A stretch of 64,000 bases of DNA from Ferriphaselus sp. R-1 (GTDB lineage: Bacteria > Pseudomonadota > Gammaproteobacteria > Burkholderiales > Gallionellaceae), in assembly GCF_000746095.1 (NCBI RefSeq), contig NZ_JQKP01000003.1:165681-229680 (forward strand), written 5' to 3'. Every line of letters begins with the position of its first letter. Positions within the stretch are counted from its first letter, which is position 1. The notes under the pieces were generated by a model that saw nothing but the letters and a program-made list of their open reading frames with translations, had not been told where the DNA came from and ran no database searches. This document shows positions 10,632-18,464 of this stretch, piece after piece. The position numbers and the translations under genes were made by a program.

Positions 10632-10907
10632 ATGCGAACACTTTTCATCACGGCTGCAGCATTGTCGTTAGCCGCTTGCGCAACATCGAGGCCTATTCAG
10701 GGGCCGAACGGCGGCACGGCATATTTCATTAAATGTGGAAGCGCGGTAATTGATGCGTGCTATGAAGAAGCCACCAAGGTATGCCCGAAGGGCTACACAT
10801 TCGTGGACAAACAAAACAATCCAAATGCGGTAGCTCTTTCGAATGGTGCTGGTGGCTTTAACGTCATCCGTGGGCCAAACACCATGCTGGTGGAATGCAA
10901 GCCGTAG
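10632..10907 (+). CDS. Small lipoprotein, integron-cassette gene
   Basis: A 91-residue lipoprotein: signal peptide with lipobox LAAC at residues 13-16, then a short mature domain with four more cysteines (KCGSAVIDACYEEATKVCPKGY and a final VECKP), suggesting two disulfides. AAGGAAGAACC directly before the ATG is a good ribosome-binding site. The codons are less GC-rich than the chromosomal neighbours. The attC site starting 23 bases after the stop marks it as the gene of a mobile cassette. I do not recognise a functional family; similar small CYxxAxxVCPxGY lipoproteins occur in other proteobacteria. Confidence 0.75.
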   Translation: MRTLFITAAALSLAACATSRPIQGPNGGTAYFIKCGSAVIDACYEEATKVCPKGYTFVDKQNNPNAVALSNGAGGFNVIRGPNTMLVECKP

Positions 10908-10929
10908 TTGGCACCTCACACACCGTAAT

Positions 10930-11010
10930 GGCTAACAGGCGCTTCGAGAGGGACGCGGAAACAGCCTGCTTCGCTGCCTGTTTCCACGCCCCTCAAGCTA
11001 AACGTTAGGC
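10930..11010 (+). repeat. attC recombination site 1
   Basis: An 81-base imperfect inverted repeat. The outer boxes are GGCTAAC (10930-10936) and GTTAGGC (11004-11010). The L-type boxes CTTCGAGAGGG and CCCCTCAAGC pair with unpaired extra bases on one side, as in folded attC hairpins. The inner stem GGAAACAG/CTGTTTCC closes a short loop. This is the full architecture of an integron attC site. Confidence 0.88.
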
Positions 11011-11014
11011 ATTG

Positions 11015-11503
11015 ATGACAGCACGCGCTCTCATTCCCTTCGACATCATGTCTGGCGAGCAGACTCTGCTGCTGCAGAAGCTACTCTCCAAACAGGTACG
11101 TTTCATTGTGGTCGGTGGCTACGCAGTTCGATATCACGGATACCTACGAGCAACTGAAGACTTAGATCTCGTGATTGAGCAGACCACAGAGAACATAAGC
11201 CGCCTTAGAGAGGCCCTAGCACCGGATTCTCCTGAGGGTGAGTGGGGTCAACTGTTGCTTCCCGAGAAGAAATTGCGTTGGTGGGACGTGGAGATCTTTT
11301 CGGCAATGCGTGGCTTGGATTATCGAGACATGGACAGATCAGCTGAGTTTTTTGCGTTCTTCGATTCATCGATTCGAGTCATATCTGTATCACACCTTAA
11401 GGCAGCGAAGAAGCTTGCTATCGAGGCAACCGACCGCGACGAAAAAAAGCGCTCTCAAGACAAAGATGATCTTGAGTACCTTGAGGAGCTACGCAATGCC
11501 TAA
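11015..11503 (+). CDS. Small nucleotidyltransferase-fold protein, integron-cassette gene
   Basis: A 162-residue protein with the minimal nucleotidyltransferase signature GGYAVRYHGYLRATEDLDLVI (about residues 29-49); the DLDL pair supplies the metal ligands. The C-terminal half has HLKAAKKLAIEA, a helix seen in AbiEii-like/DUF6036-type proteins. The gene starts only four bases after the attC core GTTAGGC, so no proper ribosome-binding site exists before ATG 11015; ATG at 11048 is an alternative start. Its TAA stop lies inside the GCCTAAC box of the second attC, a common cassette arrangement. Related domains act as toxins or antitoxins, but no partner gene is visible. Function is therefore open. 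Confidence 0.8.
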   Translation: MTARALIPFDIMSGEQTLLLQKLLSKQVRFIVVGGYAVRYHGYLRATEDLDLVIEQTTENISRLREALAPDSPEGEWGQLLLPEKKLRWWDVEIFSAMRGLDYRDMDRSAEFFAFFDSSIRVISVSHLKAAKKLAIEATDRDEKKRSQDKDDLEYLEELRNA

Positions 11504-11569
11504 CATTTCGTTCGAGAGGGACGCTACGCCAGCAAGCCGGCTTCGCGCCCCTCAACTCAAACGTTATGC
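11498..11569 (+). repeat. attC recombination site 2
   Basis: A 72-base attC site: GCCTAAC (11498-11504) and GTTATGC (11563-11569) as outer boxes, CGTTCGAGAGGGACGC against GCGCCCCTCAACTCAAACG as inner boxes with extra bases on one strand. It shares TTCGAGAGGGACGC with attC site 1, so both belong to the same array type. Confidence 0.88.
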
Positions 11570-11597
11570 GCTAAAAATTGAATAAAAGGTCCCCTCC

Positions 11598-11819
11598 ATG
11601 CAGGCAGATGAAAAACCAAAAGGTCCGGCATCGTATTTTCCTTCCATTGAAAAGAAGTACGGCCAGCCTATCGCGTACTGGCTGGAGCTGGTCGGCGCAA
11701 GGGGCGGCATGAGGCACATGGAGATCGTAGCTTGGCTCAAATCGGAACATGCCATGGGGCATGGCCACGCCAACGCTATCGTTGCCTATGTGCTGGCGAG
11801 CCAAAGCAAGAATCCTTGA
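11598..11819 (+). CDS. DUF4287-type small protein, probable cassette gene
   Basis: A 73-residue protein with the DUF4287 pattern: SYFPSIEKKYGQPIAYWLELV, then GGMRHMEIVAWLKSEHAMGHGHANAIVAYVLA. The central helix with H and GHGHAN is the family's conserved part; its function is unknown, though such proteins often occur beside DUF1801 or in mobile DNA. It starts 28 bases after the attC-2 core. AAAAGG stands before the ATG with CCCCTCC between. No complete attC site follows the stop; only a lone GTTAGGC at 11853. This is therefore the last, perhaps decayed, cassette of the cluster. Confidence 0.72.
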   Translation: MQADEKPKGPASYFPSIEKKYGQPIAYWLELVGARGGMRHMEIVAWLKSEHAMGHGHANAIVAYVLASQSKNP

Positions 11820-11852
11820 GACTCACTCTCGCCTGCCCTGAAGCCGCTTTCA

Positions 11853-11859
11853 GTTAGGC
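11853..11859 (+). other. Lone integron core-site heptamer
   Basis: GTTAGGC, identical to the outer box of attC site 1, lies 34 bases after the last cassette gene. No matching L boxes or GCCTAAC partner are visible, so it may be the remnant of a third attC or a chance match. Confidence 0.3.
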
Positions 11860-11935
11860 AAGCCAACTCCGGCTGATTCCCCCCTACTCCAGCCAACGCG
11901 TTCAAGCACGGCTGGTTCAGTCCGTTCGGTGTAGC

Positions 11936-12469
11936 TCAATCGCCCTCGAACTCGCACAGGGCGAACACGCGCTGACCGAGCTTCTCCAGGCGAGCATGCC
12001 CGCCGATGTCCGGCAGGTCGATGACGAAGCAGCATTCGACGATCTTGCCGCCCATCTTTTCGAGCAGGATGCAGGCGGCTTCCGCTGTGCCGCCGGTGGC
12101 GATGAGGTCATCCACCAGCAGCACCCGCTCACCCTCGGCTATGGCATCGGTGTGGATCTCGATGCGGTCGGTGCCGTATTCCAGTTGGTAGTCGTGACCG
12201 ATGGTCTCGGCGGGCAGTTTGCCCTTCTTGCGGATGGGTACGAAGCCGACGCCCAGCGCGTAGGCCAGCGGTGCGCCAAGGATGAAGCCACGCGACTCGA
12301 TGCCGGCGACCTTGTCGATCTTCACCTCACGATAGCGATTGACCAGCTCGTCGATGGTGATGCGCAGGCCCACCGGGTCCTTGAGCAAGGTGGTGATGTC
12401 ACGGAACATGATGCCGTGATGCGGATAGTGCGGGACGGTACGGATCCTTGATTTGATTGCCATGTTCAT
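11936..12469 (-). CDS. apt: Adenine phosphoribosyltransferase
   Basis: Converts adenine and PRPP to AMP. The 177-residue protein has the usual Apt features: [21 protein letters not shown] at the N-terminus, [18 protein letters not shown], and the PRPP-binding loop [16 protein letters not shown] near residues 120-135. It overlaps the aldolase gene upstream by four bases (ATGA), which couples it to the mtnP unit; the adenine released by MtnP is its substrate. A second ATG two codons in is an equally possible start ([11 protein letters not shown]). Confidence 0.96.
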   Translation of the reverse strand: MNMAIKSRIRTVPHYPHHGIMFRDITTLLKDPVGLRITIDELVNRYREVKIDKVAGIESRGFILGAPLAYALGVGFVPIRKKGKLPAETIGHDYQLEYGTDRIEIHTDAIAEGERVLLVDDLIATGGTAEAACILLEKMGGKIVECCFVIDLPDIGGHARLEKLGQRVFALCEFEGD

Positions 12470-13113
12470 TCCTCGAAGTCCTGTTTTTTGTAATCCTTGA
12501 ATCGTTGCTGCACATCAGCCATGTGCTGGGCGGTCAACAACTGCGGCTCGCCAGCCTGCAAGGTGCGCCAATAGATCTCGGACAGGAACTCGACCTCCTG
12601 CGCCACCGCCAGCGCTTCGTCCAGATTCGCGCCGAGCGCGATCATGCCGTGATTGGCGAGCAGGCAGGCTTTGCGCCCCTGCAAGGCGTAGAGCGCGTGA
12701 TCGGATAGTTCCTGGCTGCCGAACAGGGCATAGGGCGCGCAGCGCACCGAGCTACCGCCCGCCATCGCCACCATGTAATGCACGGCTGGCACGTCGCGGC
12801 GCAAACAAGCCAGGGTGGTGGCGAACGTAGAGTGGGCATGCAACACCGCACCGACCTCGGGCCGCGCCGCCAAAATGTCGCGGTGAAAACGCCATTCGCT
12901 GGACGGTTTGCCTGTGCCGACCACTTCGCCTGCCAGCGTCATCTTGACCAGGCTGGCGGCCGTCATCGCACTCACCGGCAAAGCCGAGGGCGTGACCAGA
13001 AAGCCTTCGTCGCAACGCACCGAAGCATTGCCGGACGTGCCCCGGTTGAGGCCGCAAGCCAGCATCTGGCGCGAGGTTTCCAGCAGGTCGCGGCGGAGTT
13101 GCGATTCGCTCAT
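12466..13113 (-). CDS. FucA-like class II aldolase, probable 5-(methylthio)ribulose-1-phosphate aldolase (Ald2 type)
   Basis: A zinc-dependent class II aldolase of 215 residues. Metal and acid residues fall at exactly the E. coli FucA numbers: E73 in SSEWRFH, H92 and H94 in HAHS, and H155 in [15 protein letters not shown] (25-33) and [12 protein letters not shown] bind the phosphate of the ketose. It lies between mtnP and apt with four-base overlaps on both sides. With MtnA it would split 5-methylthioribulose-1-phosphate or 5-deoxyribulose-1-phosphate into DHAP and an aldehyde (the DHAP shunt); this substrate is inferred from context. The start at 13113 overlaps the mtnP reading frame; a longer upstream start adds non-family residues. 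MtnB dehydratase is less likely because similarity is clearly to FucA. Confidence 0.85.
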   Translation of the reverse strand: MSESQLRRDLLETSRQMLACGLNRGTSGNASVRCDEGFLVTPSALPVSAMTAASLVKMTLAGEVVGTGKPSSEWRFHRDILAARPEVGAVLHAHSTFATTLACLRRDVPAVHYMVAMAGGSSVRCAPYALFGSQELSDHALYALQGRKACLLANHGMIALGANLDEALAVAQEVEFLSEIYWRTLQAGEPQLLTAQHMADVQQRFKDYKKQDFEE

Positions 13114-13997
13114 GGCTGGCTCGCCAGCACCCGCCCTGCGACCGCCGACAGCTTCTCGACCATGGCCGGGTCGCGCACCGCAGGCGCAGTCATGACTGCA
13201 TGTTGCAAAGCGCTGCGGCAAGTGCAAGCGGCGGCGCAGGCATCCGCGCCGATGGCGGGAACGGCTTGTTTCACCAGTGTGCGGGCGTTGTCGGCGTTGG
13301 CCAGCAACACCTTGATGATCTCATCCACCGTCACCGCATCGTGGCCGGGATGCCAGCAGTCGTAATCGGTGACCATCGCCACGGTGGCGTAGCAGATCTC
13401 GGCTTCGCGGGCGAGTTTGGCCTCGGGCATGTTGGTCATGCCGATCACATCGCAACCCCACTGCCGGTACAGCTCGGACTCAGCCAAGGTGGAGAACTGC
13501 GGCCCTTCCATCACCAGATAGGTGCCGCCGCGCACCGCCTTGATGCCCGCCGCCCGCGCCGCCGCCTCGATGTGGTCACCCAAGCGCGCACATACCGGCT
13601 TGGCCACCGAGACATGCGCGACCAAGCCGGTGCCGAAGAAGGATTTAGTGCGGGCGAAGGTGCGATCGACGAACTGATCGACGATGACGAAGGTACCCGG
13701 CGTGAGGTCTTCGCGCAGCGAGCCGACCGCGCTCACCGAAATGATGTCGGTCACGCCGACACGCTTGAGCGCGTCGATGTTGGCGCGGAAGTTGATCTCG
13801 GATGGCGGCAGACGGTGGCCGCGCCCGTGGCGTGGCAGGAACACCAACTCCAGCCCGTCGAGTTCACCGAACAGTAATTCATCGGAAGGCTCGCCGAACG
13901 GCGATGCGACCTGTTCCCAACGGGTGTTGCTCAATCCGGCGATGTCATAGACACCGCTACCACCAATGATGCCGATACGTTTTCGTGTCCCGCTCAT
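13110..13997 (-). CDS. mtnP: S-methyl-5'-thioadenosine phosphorylase
   Basis: Phosphorolysis of methylthioadenosine (or 5'-deoxyadenosine) to adenine and the 5-modified ribose-1-phosphate. The 295-residue protein opens with RIGIIGGSGVYDIAGL and carries PRHGRGHRLPPSEINFRANI (phosphate site), EGPQFSTLAESELYR and GMTNMPEAKLAREAEICYATVAMVTDYDCW, all typical of MtnP rather than purine nucleoside phosphorylase. TDYDCW holds the base-binding aspartates. It is the first gene of mtnP-aldolase-apt. A perfect CRP-type palindrome is centred about 65 bases upstream of its ATG. Confidence 0.95.
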   Translation of the reverse strand: MSGTRKRIGIIGGSGVYDIAGLSNTRWEQVASPFGEPSDELLFGELDGLELVFLPRHGRGHRLPPSEINFRANIDALKRVGVTDIISVSAVGSLREDLTPGTFVIVDQFVDRTFARTKSFFGTGLVAHVSVAKPVCARLGDHIEAAARAAGIKAVRGGTYLVMEGPQFSTLAESELYRQWGCDVIGMTNMPEAKLAREAEICYATVAMVTDYDCWHPGHDAVTVDEIIKVLLANADNARTLVKQAVPAIGADACAAACTCRSALQHAVMTAPAVRDPAMVEKLSAVAGRVLASQP

Positions 13998-14054
13998 TCC
14001 ATTCCCCCATGTGAGGGACGGATTGAAACAGGAAGCGTCGATCAGTTCAAGTTA

Positions 14055-14070
14055 TGTGACTTTGCTCACA
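14055..14070. promoter_or_regulatory. Predicted CRP/FNR-superfamily operator
   Basis: TGTGA-N6-TCACA is a perfect 16-base consensus of the CRP/Vfr site, placed between the divergent mtnP (starts 13997) and the small membrane protein gene (starts 14133). It could serve either side; spacing of about 60-70 bases from both starts suits activation. The regulator itself is not in the window. Confidence 0.6.
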
Positions 14071-14132
14071 GACTTGCCGCCCGCAAAATCGTATCTTGCG
14101 GCTCCCGCAATCCACACCAGAGGAGTATGACC

Positions 14133-14324
14133 ATGAGTTCAAACGTAGGTGGTATCGATCGTATCCTGCGCATCGTCGCAGGCGTGGCGCTGATCGCCCT
14201 GACATTGACCGGCACCATCGGTGCCTGGGGCTGGATCGGTGTCGTACCGCTGCTCACCGGACTGTTCAAGTTCTGCCCGTTCTATCCGATACTGGGCATG
14301 AACACCTGCCCGATGAAGAAATAG
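14133..14324 (+). CDS. DUF2892 small membrane protein
   Basis: A 63-residue protein of the DUF2892 (YgaP-like inner membrane) family: NVGGIDRILRIVAGVALIALTL followed by a second hydrophobic stretch WGWIGVVPLLTGLFKFCPFYPILG and the ending NTCPMKK. Two membrane helices (about 13-30 and 35-55) and two cysteines near the C-terminus are standard. AGGAG at 14121-14125 lies seven bases before ATG 14133; an ATG at 14127 is too close to it. Rhodanese or sulfur-related partners are common for the family but are not seen here. A strong terminator follows. Confidence 0.85.
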   Translation: MSSNVGGIDRILRIVAGVALIALTLTGTIGAWGWIGVVPLLTGLFKFCPFYPILGMNTCPMKK

Positions 14325-14349
14325 TTTCCCCAGCCTGCAAAGGCGACCT

Positions 14350-14385
14350 GACCCGACAACTCCTCCCTTTGTCGGGTCTTTTTTT
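14350..14385 (+). terminator. Intrinsic terminator after the DUF2892 gene
   Basis: Ten-base perfect stem GACCCGACAA (14350-14359) with TTGTCGGGTC (14369-14378), nine-base loop, followed by seven T (14379-14385). Confidence 0.9.
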
Positions 14386-14400
14386 GACCAGGAGCAAACC

Positions 14401-14967
14401 ATGCTGAACAAACTACTGCTGAGCGCCATCGTGGCGGCTTTCTCCCTTCCCGCTGTGGCTGCAGAAGCCACGCCCGAGGCCGCCAAGGCCATCGCCCTGC
14501 CCTTCCTGAAACAGCTTGCCGCCGAGAACCAGAAGGCAGTCGCCGAAGGCGGCCCCGAATCCGCCATCCAGGTGTGCAAGGAGATCGCCCCGAGAATGGC
14601 GGGCGAAGCCTCGCGCAAACACGGCCTGAAGCTGAGCCGGGTATCGCTGAAAGTGCGCAATCCCATGCTGGGCACGCCGGATGCCTGGGAACAGAAAGTC
14701 CTGCAAGGATTCGAGGCGCGCGCCGCCAAGGGCGAGAAGCCCGAGACCATCGAGTTCTCCGAAGTCGTGCAGGAACCCGCTGGCAAGTATTTCCGCTTCA
14801 TGAAGGCCATCGCCCTGCAACCCGGCTGCGTCAGTTGTCACGGCGCGAGCGAGCAGATCTCCGATGCCACCAAGGCCCGTCTGGCCGAGGACTATCCCTA
14901 CGACCGGGCTACCGGCTACGCTCCCGGACAGATCCGTGGCGCAGTCAGCATCAAGCAAGCCATGTGA
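14401..14967 (+). CDS. DUF3365 periplasmic monoheme protein
   Basis: A 188-residue exported protein with signal peptide residues 1-20 (cleavage after AVAAEA region) and a DUF3365/Tll0287-like haem-binding domain. The haem c motif CVSCH is near residue 141, preceded by YFRFMKAIALQPG, as in the family; the N-terminal part has AIQVCKEIAP with a possible extra cysteine. Such domains sense or transfer electrons in the periplasm and often stand alone or on histidine kinases. The start has CAGGAGCAAACC upstream. It lies 16 bases after a terminator, so it must have a promoter overlapping that element or depend on readthrough. Confidence 0.85.
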   Translation: MLNKLLLSAIVAAFSLPAVAAEATPEAAKAIALPFLKQLAAENQKAVAEGGPESAIQVCKEIAPRMAGEASRKHGLKLSRVSLKVRNPMLGTPDAWEQKVLQGFEARAAKGEKPETIEFSEVVQEPAGKYFRFMKAIALQPGCVSCHGASEQISDATKARLAEDYPYDRATGYAPGQIRGAVSIKQAM

Positions 14968-15050
14968 TGCCGCTCGCCTGCCAGCCCGCAAGCCGCAGCG
15001 CGGGTCCGGTAGGCGGCTGCCGTTCGTGACATAATCGGCGCGGAGGAACC

Positions 15051-17234
15051 ATGTCAGCAACCCATACCGACCACGCCGAACTTCAGATCACCGGGATGCG
15101 ATGCGCATCCTGTTCCGCACGCCTGGAAAAATCGCTGAACCAGCTCCCCGGCGTATGTGCCGTGGTCAACATCGCCACCGAAAAAGCCAGCCTGAGCTTC
15201 GACCCTGCGCAGATCACCGAGGGCGCGCTGATCGAAGCAGTGCGCAAGACCGGCTTCGACGCACATCCTGCACGCGATTTCGCCGCCGAGAAACAGGAGC
15301 GACTGGCCCAGCTACGTCGCGAGCAAAGGCTATTCGTCACCTCACTCGCACTCGCCTCGCCCCTCCTGCTGGAGATGGTCGGAATGCTGCTCGGCTTCCA
15401 CGTCATGTTGCCGATCTGGCTGGAGTGGCTGCTGGCGACCCCGATCCAGTTCTGGGCCGGCAGCCGGTTCTACATCGGGGCGTGGAAAGCATTGCGCAGC
15501 GGCGGCAGCAACATGGACGTGCTGGTCGCGCTCGGCACCAGTGCCGCCTATTTCATGAGCTGCGCCGTCTGGCTGTTCGAGCTCGATCAACCCGTATATT
15601 TCGAGGCCAGCGCCACCCTCATCACGCTGGTGCTGATGGGCAAGCTGCTGGAAGCGCGCGCCAAGGGCAAAGCCTCGGCTGCGCTGGAGTCACTGTTCAA
15701 TCTGCAACCCAAGCTCGCCCACACCGAACGCAACGGCCAGCTGCTGGATGTCTCGGTCGGCCAGTTGCGGCCCGATGACATCTTCATCGTGCGTCCGGGC
15801 GAAAGTGTGCCGGTGGACGGCGTGGTGCTGGATGGCGTGTCCAGCCTGGACGAGGCCATGCTCACCGGCGAAAGCCTGCCGCGCGCCAAACAGAGCGGCG
15901 ACACCGTGTATGCCGCCACGCTCAACCAGCAAGGCCTGCTGCGCTGCCGCGCCATGGCGGTCGGCTCGCGCACCCAGCTTTCCGCCATCATCCGGCTGGT
16001 TGAACAGGCGCAAGGCTCCAAAGCGCCCATCCAGAGACTGGCCGACCGGATCTCGGCCATCTTCGTCCCCACGGTGCTGGTCATCGCCGCCCTGACGTTC
16101 GCCGCCTGGTGGCTGGCCGGTGCCGGGTTCGCCACGGCGCTGATCAACGCCGTGGCCGTGCTGGTCATCGCCTGCCCGTGTGCGCTGGGCCTGGCCACAC
16201 CGACCGCCGTGGTGGTGGCCACCGGACGTGCCGCGCAAGCCGGCATCCTGATACGCGATGCCGCCGCACTGGAGCGGGCGCACCAGCTGAAGGTGCTAGT
16301 GGTGGACAAGACCGGCACGCTGACCGCAGGCAAACCTGTAGTGACCGCGCTGCTGCCGGTTGCGGGCGTGACCGCGCATGAACTGCTTGCGACCGCCGCT
16401 GCGCTGGCCCAGCACTCGACCCACCCGCTGTCACGCACCCTCGCCGAATCCGCCGCACTACAGGGCATCGCACTGCCGGAGGTGTTCGGGTTCGGCGAAC
16501 TGACCGGGCAAGGTTTGCACGGCGATGTGGCCGGTGCGGCCTGTCTGCTGGGTTCGCCCGAGTTCCTGCGGCTACAGGGCATCGCGCTAGATCAGGCGCA
16601 ACTCATGCAACAACTCCGTCAGGGCCAGACCGTCATCGCGCTGGCCCGCTCTGCCCGACTGGCAGGCCTGATCGCCTTGGCCGACCCGGTGCGCGACAGC
16701 AGCCGCGCCGCCGTTGCTCGTCTGCAGGCGCTCGGTGTGCGGGTGGTGATGCTCAGCGGCGACAATCCCGAGACCGCCGCCGCCATCGCCGCCGAGGTCG
16801 GCATCAGCGAGTTTAGGGCCGAAGTGTTGCCACAGGACAAGGCAGAGCACGTCCAGAGCCTGAAGCAGGCTGGCGAGCTGGTCGGCATGGTGGGTGACGG
16901 CATCAATGACGCGCCTGCGCTGGCCGCCGCCGATGTCAGCTTTGCCATGAAGAGCGGCAGCGACATCGCCATCGAGGCCGCTGACATCACGCTGATGCGC
17001 AACGATCTGATGAGCGTCGCCGACGCGCTCGACCTATCCAAAGTCACGCTCGCCAAGATACGCCAGAACCTGTTCTTCGCCTTCGGCTACAACATCCTGG
17101 GCATCCCCCTCGCCGCACTGGGAATGCTGGACCCGGTCATCGCGGGCGCTGCCATGGCACTGAGTTCCGTCTCGGTGGTGAGCAACGCCCTGCTTCTCAA
17201 ACGCTGGGCTCCGCGCGGCCACAACTCAAGGTAG
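15051..17234 (+). CDS. copA: Copper-exporting P1B-type ATPase
   Basis: Pumps Cu(I) out of the cytosol. The 727-residue protein has one N-terminal metal-binding domain with MRCASC (C18, C21), six to eight membrane helices, the transmembrane CPC motif at 375-377 ([14 protein letters not shown]), the phosphorylation site DKTGTLT at 419-425 and the hinge [10 protein letters not shown] near 615. A single metal-binding domain is at the short end for CopA. GGAGG before the ATG is a strong ribosome-binding site. The gene after it (17274) starts 39 bases downstream. CopA rather than a silver or cation-specific relative is indicated by the CPC and the C-terminal helix NxxSVVxNA pattern ([12 protein letters not shown]). 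Confidence 0.94.
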   Translation: MSATHTDHAELQITGMRCASCSARLEKSLNQLPGVCAVVNIATEKASLSFDPAQITEGALIEAVRKTGFDAHPARDFAAEKQERLAQLRREQRLFVTSLALASPLLLEMVGMLLGFHVMLPIWLEWLLATPIQFWAGSRFYIGAWKALRSGGSNMDVLVALGTSAAYFMSCAVWLFELDQPVYFEASATLITLVLMGKLLEARAKGKASAALESLFNLQPKLAHTERNGQLLDVSVGQLRPDDIFIVRPGESVPVDGVVLDGVSSLDEAMLTGESLPRAKQSGDTVYAATLNQQGLLRCRAMAVGSRTQLSAIIRLVEQAQGSKAPIQRLADRISAIFVPTVLVIAALTFAAWWLAGAGFATALINAVAVLVIACPCALGLATPTAVVVATGRAAQAGILIRDAAALERAHQLKVLVVDKTGTLTAGKPVVTALLPVAGVTAHELLATAAALAQHSTHPLSRTLAESAALQGIALPEVFGFGELTGQGLHGDVAGAACLLGSPEFLRLQGIALDQAQLMQQLRQGQTVIALARSARLAGLIALADPVRDSSRAAVARLQALGVRVVMLSGDNPETAAAIAAEVGISEFRAEVLPQDKAEHVQSLKQAGELVGMVGDGINDAPALAAADVSFAMKSGSDIAIEAADITLMRNDLMSVADALDLSKVTLAKIRQNLFFAFGYNILGIPLAALGMLDPVIAGAAMALSSVSVVSNALLLKRWAPRGHNSR

Positions 17235-17273
17235 CCACACTACCGAGCCTCAAGAAAAGAAAGGAACTGCCTG

Positions 17274-17702
17274 ATGATGTCCTCCGCCATGGAATACGTG
17301 TTCTTCGATCCCGCGCTGCAAAGCCGCTTCACCTCGCTGCTGGAGCAGCGGTCGGTGAGCTGGGAGGTGCGTACCGATACGATGGGAGGGACGGTCGTCG
17401 GCATCTCCGACGCGCTGCCGGACGAGGTCATGGACGAGATCGAGGCCTGTTACGACACCCTGCTCGACGAACAGTCGGAGCTGGCGACCCAGCACGAAGG
17501 CTGGGTGGACAAGCGCTTGGCCGGAGTCCAGGTACATCTGCCGGATGGCCGCGAACGCACCGTGGCGCTCTCGCCCGAGCTCGCCAACCGCCTGCTGGCA
17601 CACTTCTCGGCAGAGGAAGTCGCCGAACTGGTGAACGCCATCGCCGCCAGTCTGAGTCAGGATTTCAACGGGCCGATCTGCTGCTACCCGGAAGCCAAGT
17701 AA
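17274..17702 (+). CDS. Conserved hypothetical protein behind copA
   Basis: A 142-residue acidic soluble protein without signal peptide or membrane helices. It begins MEYVFFDPALQSRFTSLLEQRSVSWEVRTD after a short leader and ends with SLSQDFNGPICCYPEAK, containing a CC pair. I do not recognise a family. Its position 39 bases after copA and the C-terminal cysteines would suit a copper-related role, but that is a guess. The start could be ATG 17274 (AAAGGA about ten bases upstream) or ATG 17289. The composition matches the chromosome, so a real conserved gene is likely. Confidence 0.65.
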   Translation: MMSSAMEYVFFDPALQSRFTSLLEQRSVSWEVRTDTMGGTVVGISDALPDEVMDEIEACYDTLLDEQSELATQHEGWVDKRLAGVQVHLPDGRERTVALSPELANRLLAHFSAEEVAELVNAIAASLSQDFNGPICCYPEAK

Positions 17703-17705
17703 GGC

Positions 17706-18464
17706 TCAACGACGCGGCAATCCCCACTTCGCGTCGTATTCCGCGCTGCAAAAATACAGCCCGTCCGGCGCGAAGGTAGGCGCGGCTAGGGCACGGGAGC
17801 GACTCTCCAGCACGTCGCGCACCCATTCCGGCGGGTGTTTGCCCTTGCCGACGTAGACCAGACTGCCCACGAGGTTGCGCACCATGTGGTGCAGAAAGGC
17901 ATTGGCGGCCAGCTCGAACACGATCAGCTCGCCTTCGCGCCGGATGTCCAGACGGTGCAAGTGCTTGACCGGCGATTTGGCCTGACACTCTGCCGCGCGG
18001 AAGGCGGTGAAATCGTGCTCGCCCAGCAGATACGCTGCGGCAGCGCGCATCGCTTCCACATCCAGCGGCAGATGGAACCAGCCCACCTTGCCGTGCCGGA
18101 TGGCGGGGCGCACTGGCCGGTCCAGCAGCACGTAGCGGTAACTGCGGCCATGCGCGGAAAAGCGGGCATGGAACTCGTCCGGCACGGCATGCGCCCACAG
18201 CACGGATACGTTCTTCGGCAGCAGCGCGTTGGTACCCCGCACCCAGGCAGACAGCGGACGCTCGACCCCGGTATCGAAATGCACAACTTGTTCTAGCGCG
18301 TGCACGCCGGTATCGGTGCGCCCGGCGGCGATCACCGCCACCGGCTGGGCGGCCACGCCGGACAGCGCGGCCTGCAACACATCCTGCACGGTGTTGCCGT
18401 GCGGCTGCGACTGCCAACCGTAATAGGCGCTGCCGTCATATTCCACCCCCAGCGCGATCCTCAT
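17706..18464 (-). CDS. truA: tRNA pseudouridine(38-40) synthase
   Basis: Isomerises uridines 38-40 of many tRNAs. The 252-residue protein has the TruA signature GRTDTGVHA (48-56) with catalytic D51, preceded by YDGSAYYGWQSQ and followed by RSYRYVLLDR and FLHHMVRNLVGSLVYVG. The start was set at 18464, where the ATG overlaps the stop of the CbiQ-like gene by four bases; a start 12 bases upstream adds residues not found in the family. It is convergent with the hypothetical gene behind copA, three bases apart. Confidence 0.96.
   Translation of the reverse strand: MRIALGVEYDGSAYYGWQSQPHGNTVQDVLQAALSGVAAQPVAVIAAGRTDTGVHALEQVVHFDTGVERPLSAWVRGTNALLPKNVSVLWAHAVPDEFHARFSAHGRSYRYVLLDRPVRPAIRHGKVGWFHLPLDVEAMRAAAAYLLGEHDFTAFRAAECQAKSPVKHLHRLDIRREGELIVFELAANAFLHHMVRNLVGSLVYVGKGKHPPEWVRDVLESRSRALAAPTFAPDGLYFCSAEYDAKWGLPRR

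Noticed and set aside
12466..13113. Reading the aldolase as MtnB dehydratase
   Set aside because: The sequence follows FucA ([27 protein letters not shown]) closely along its length, and MtnB-specific residues are absent.
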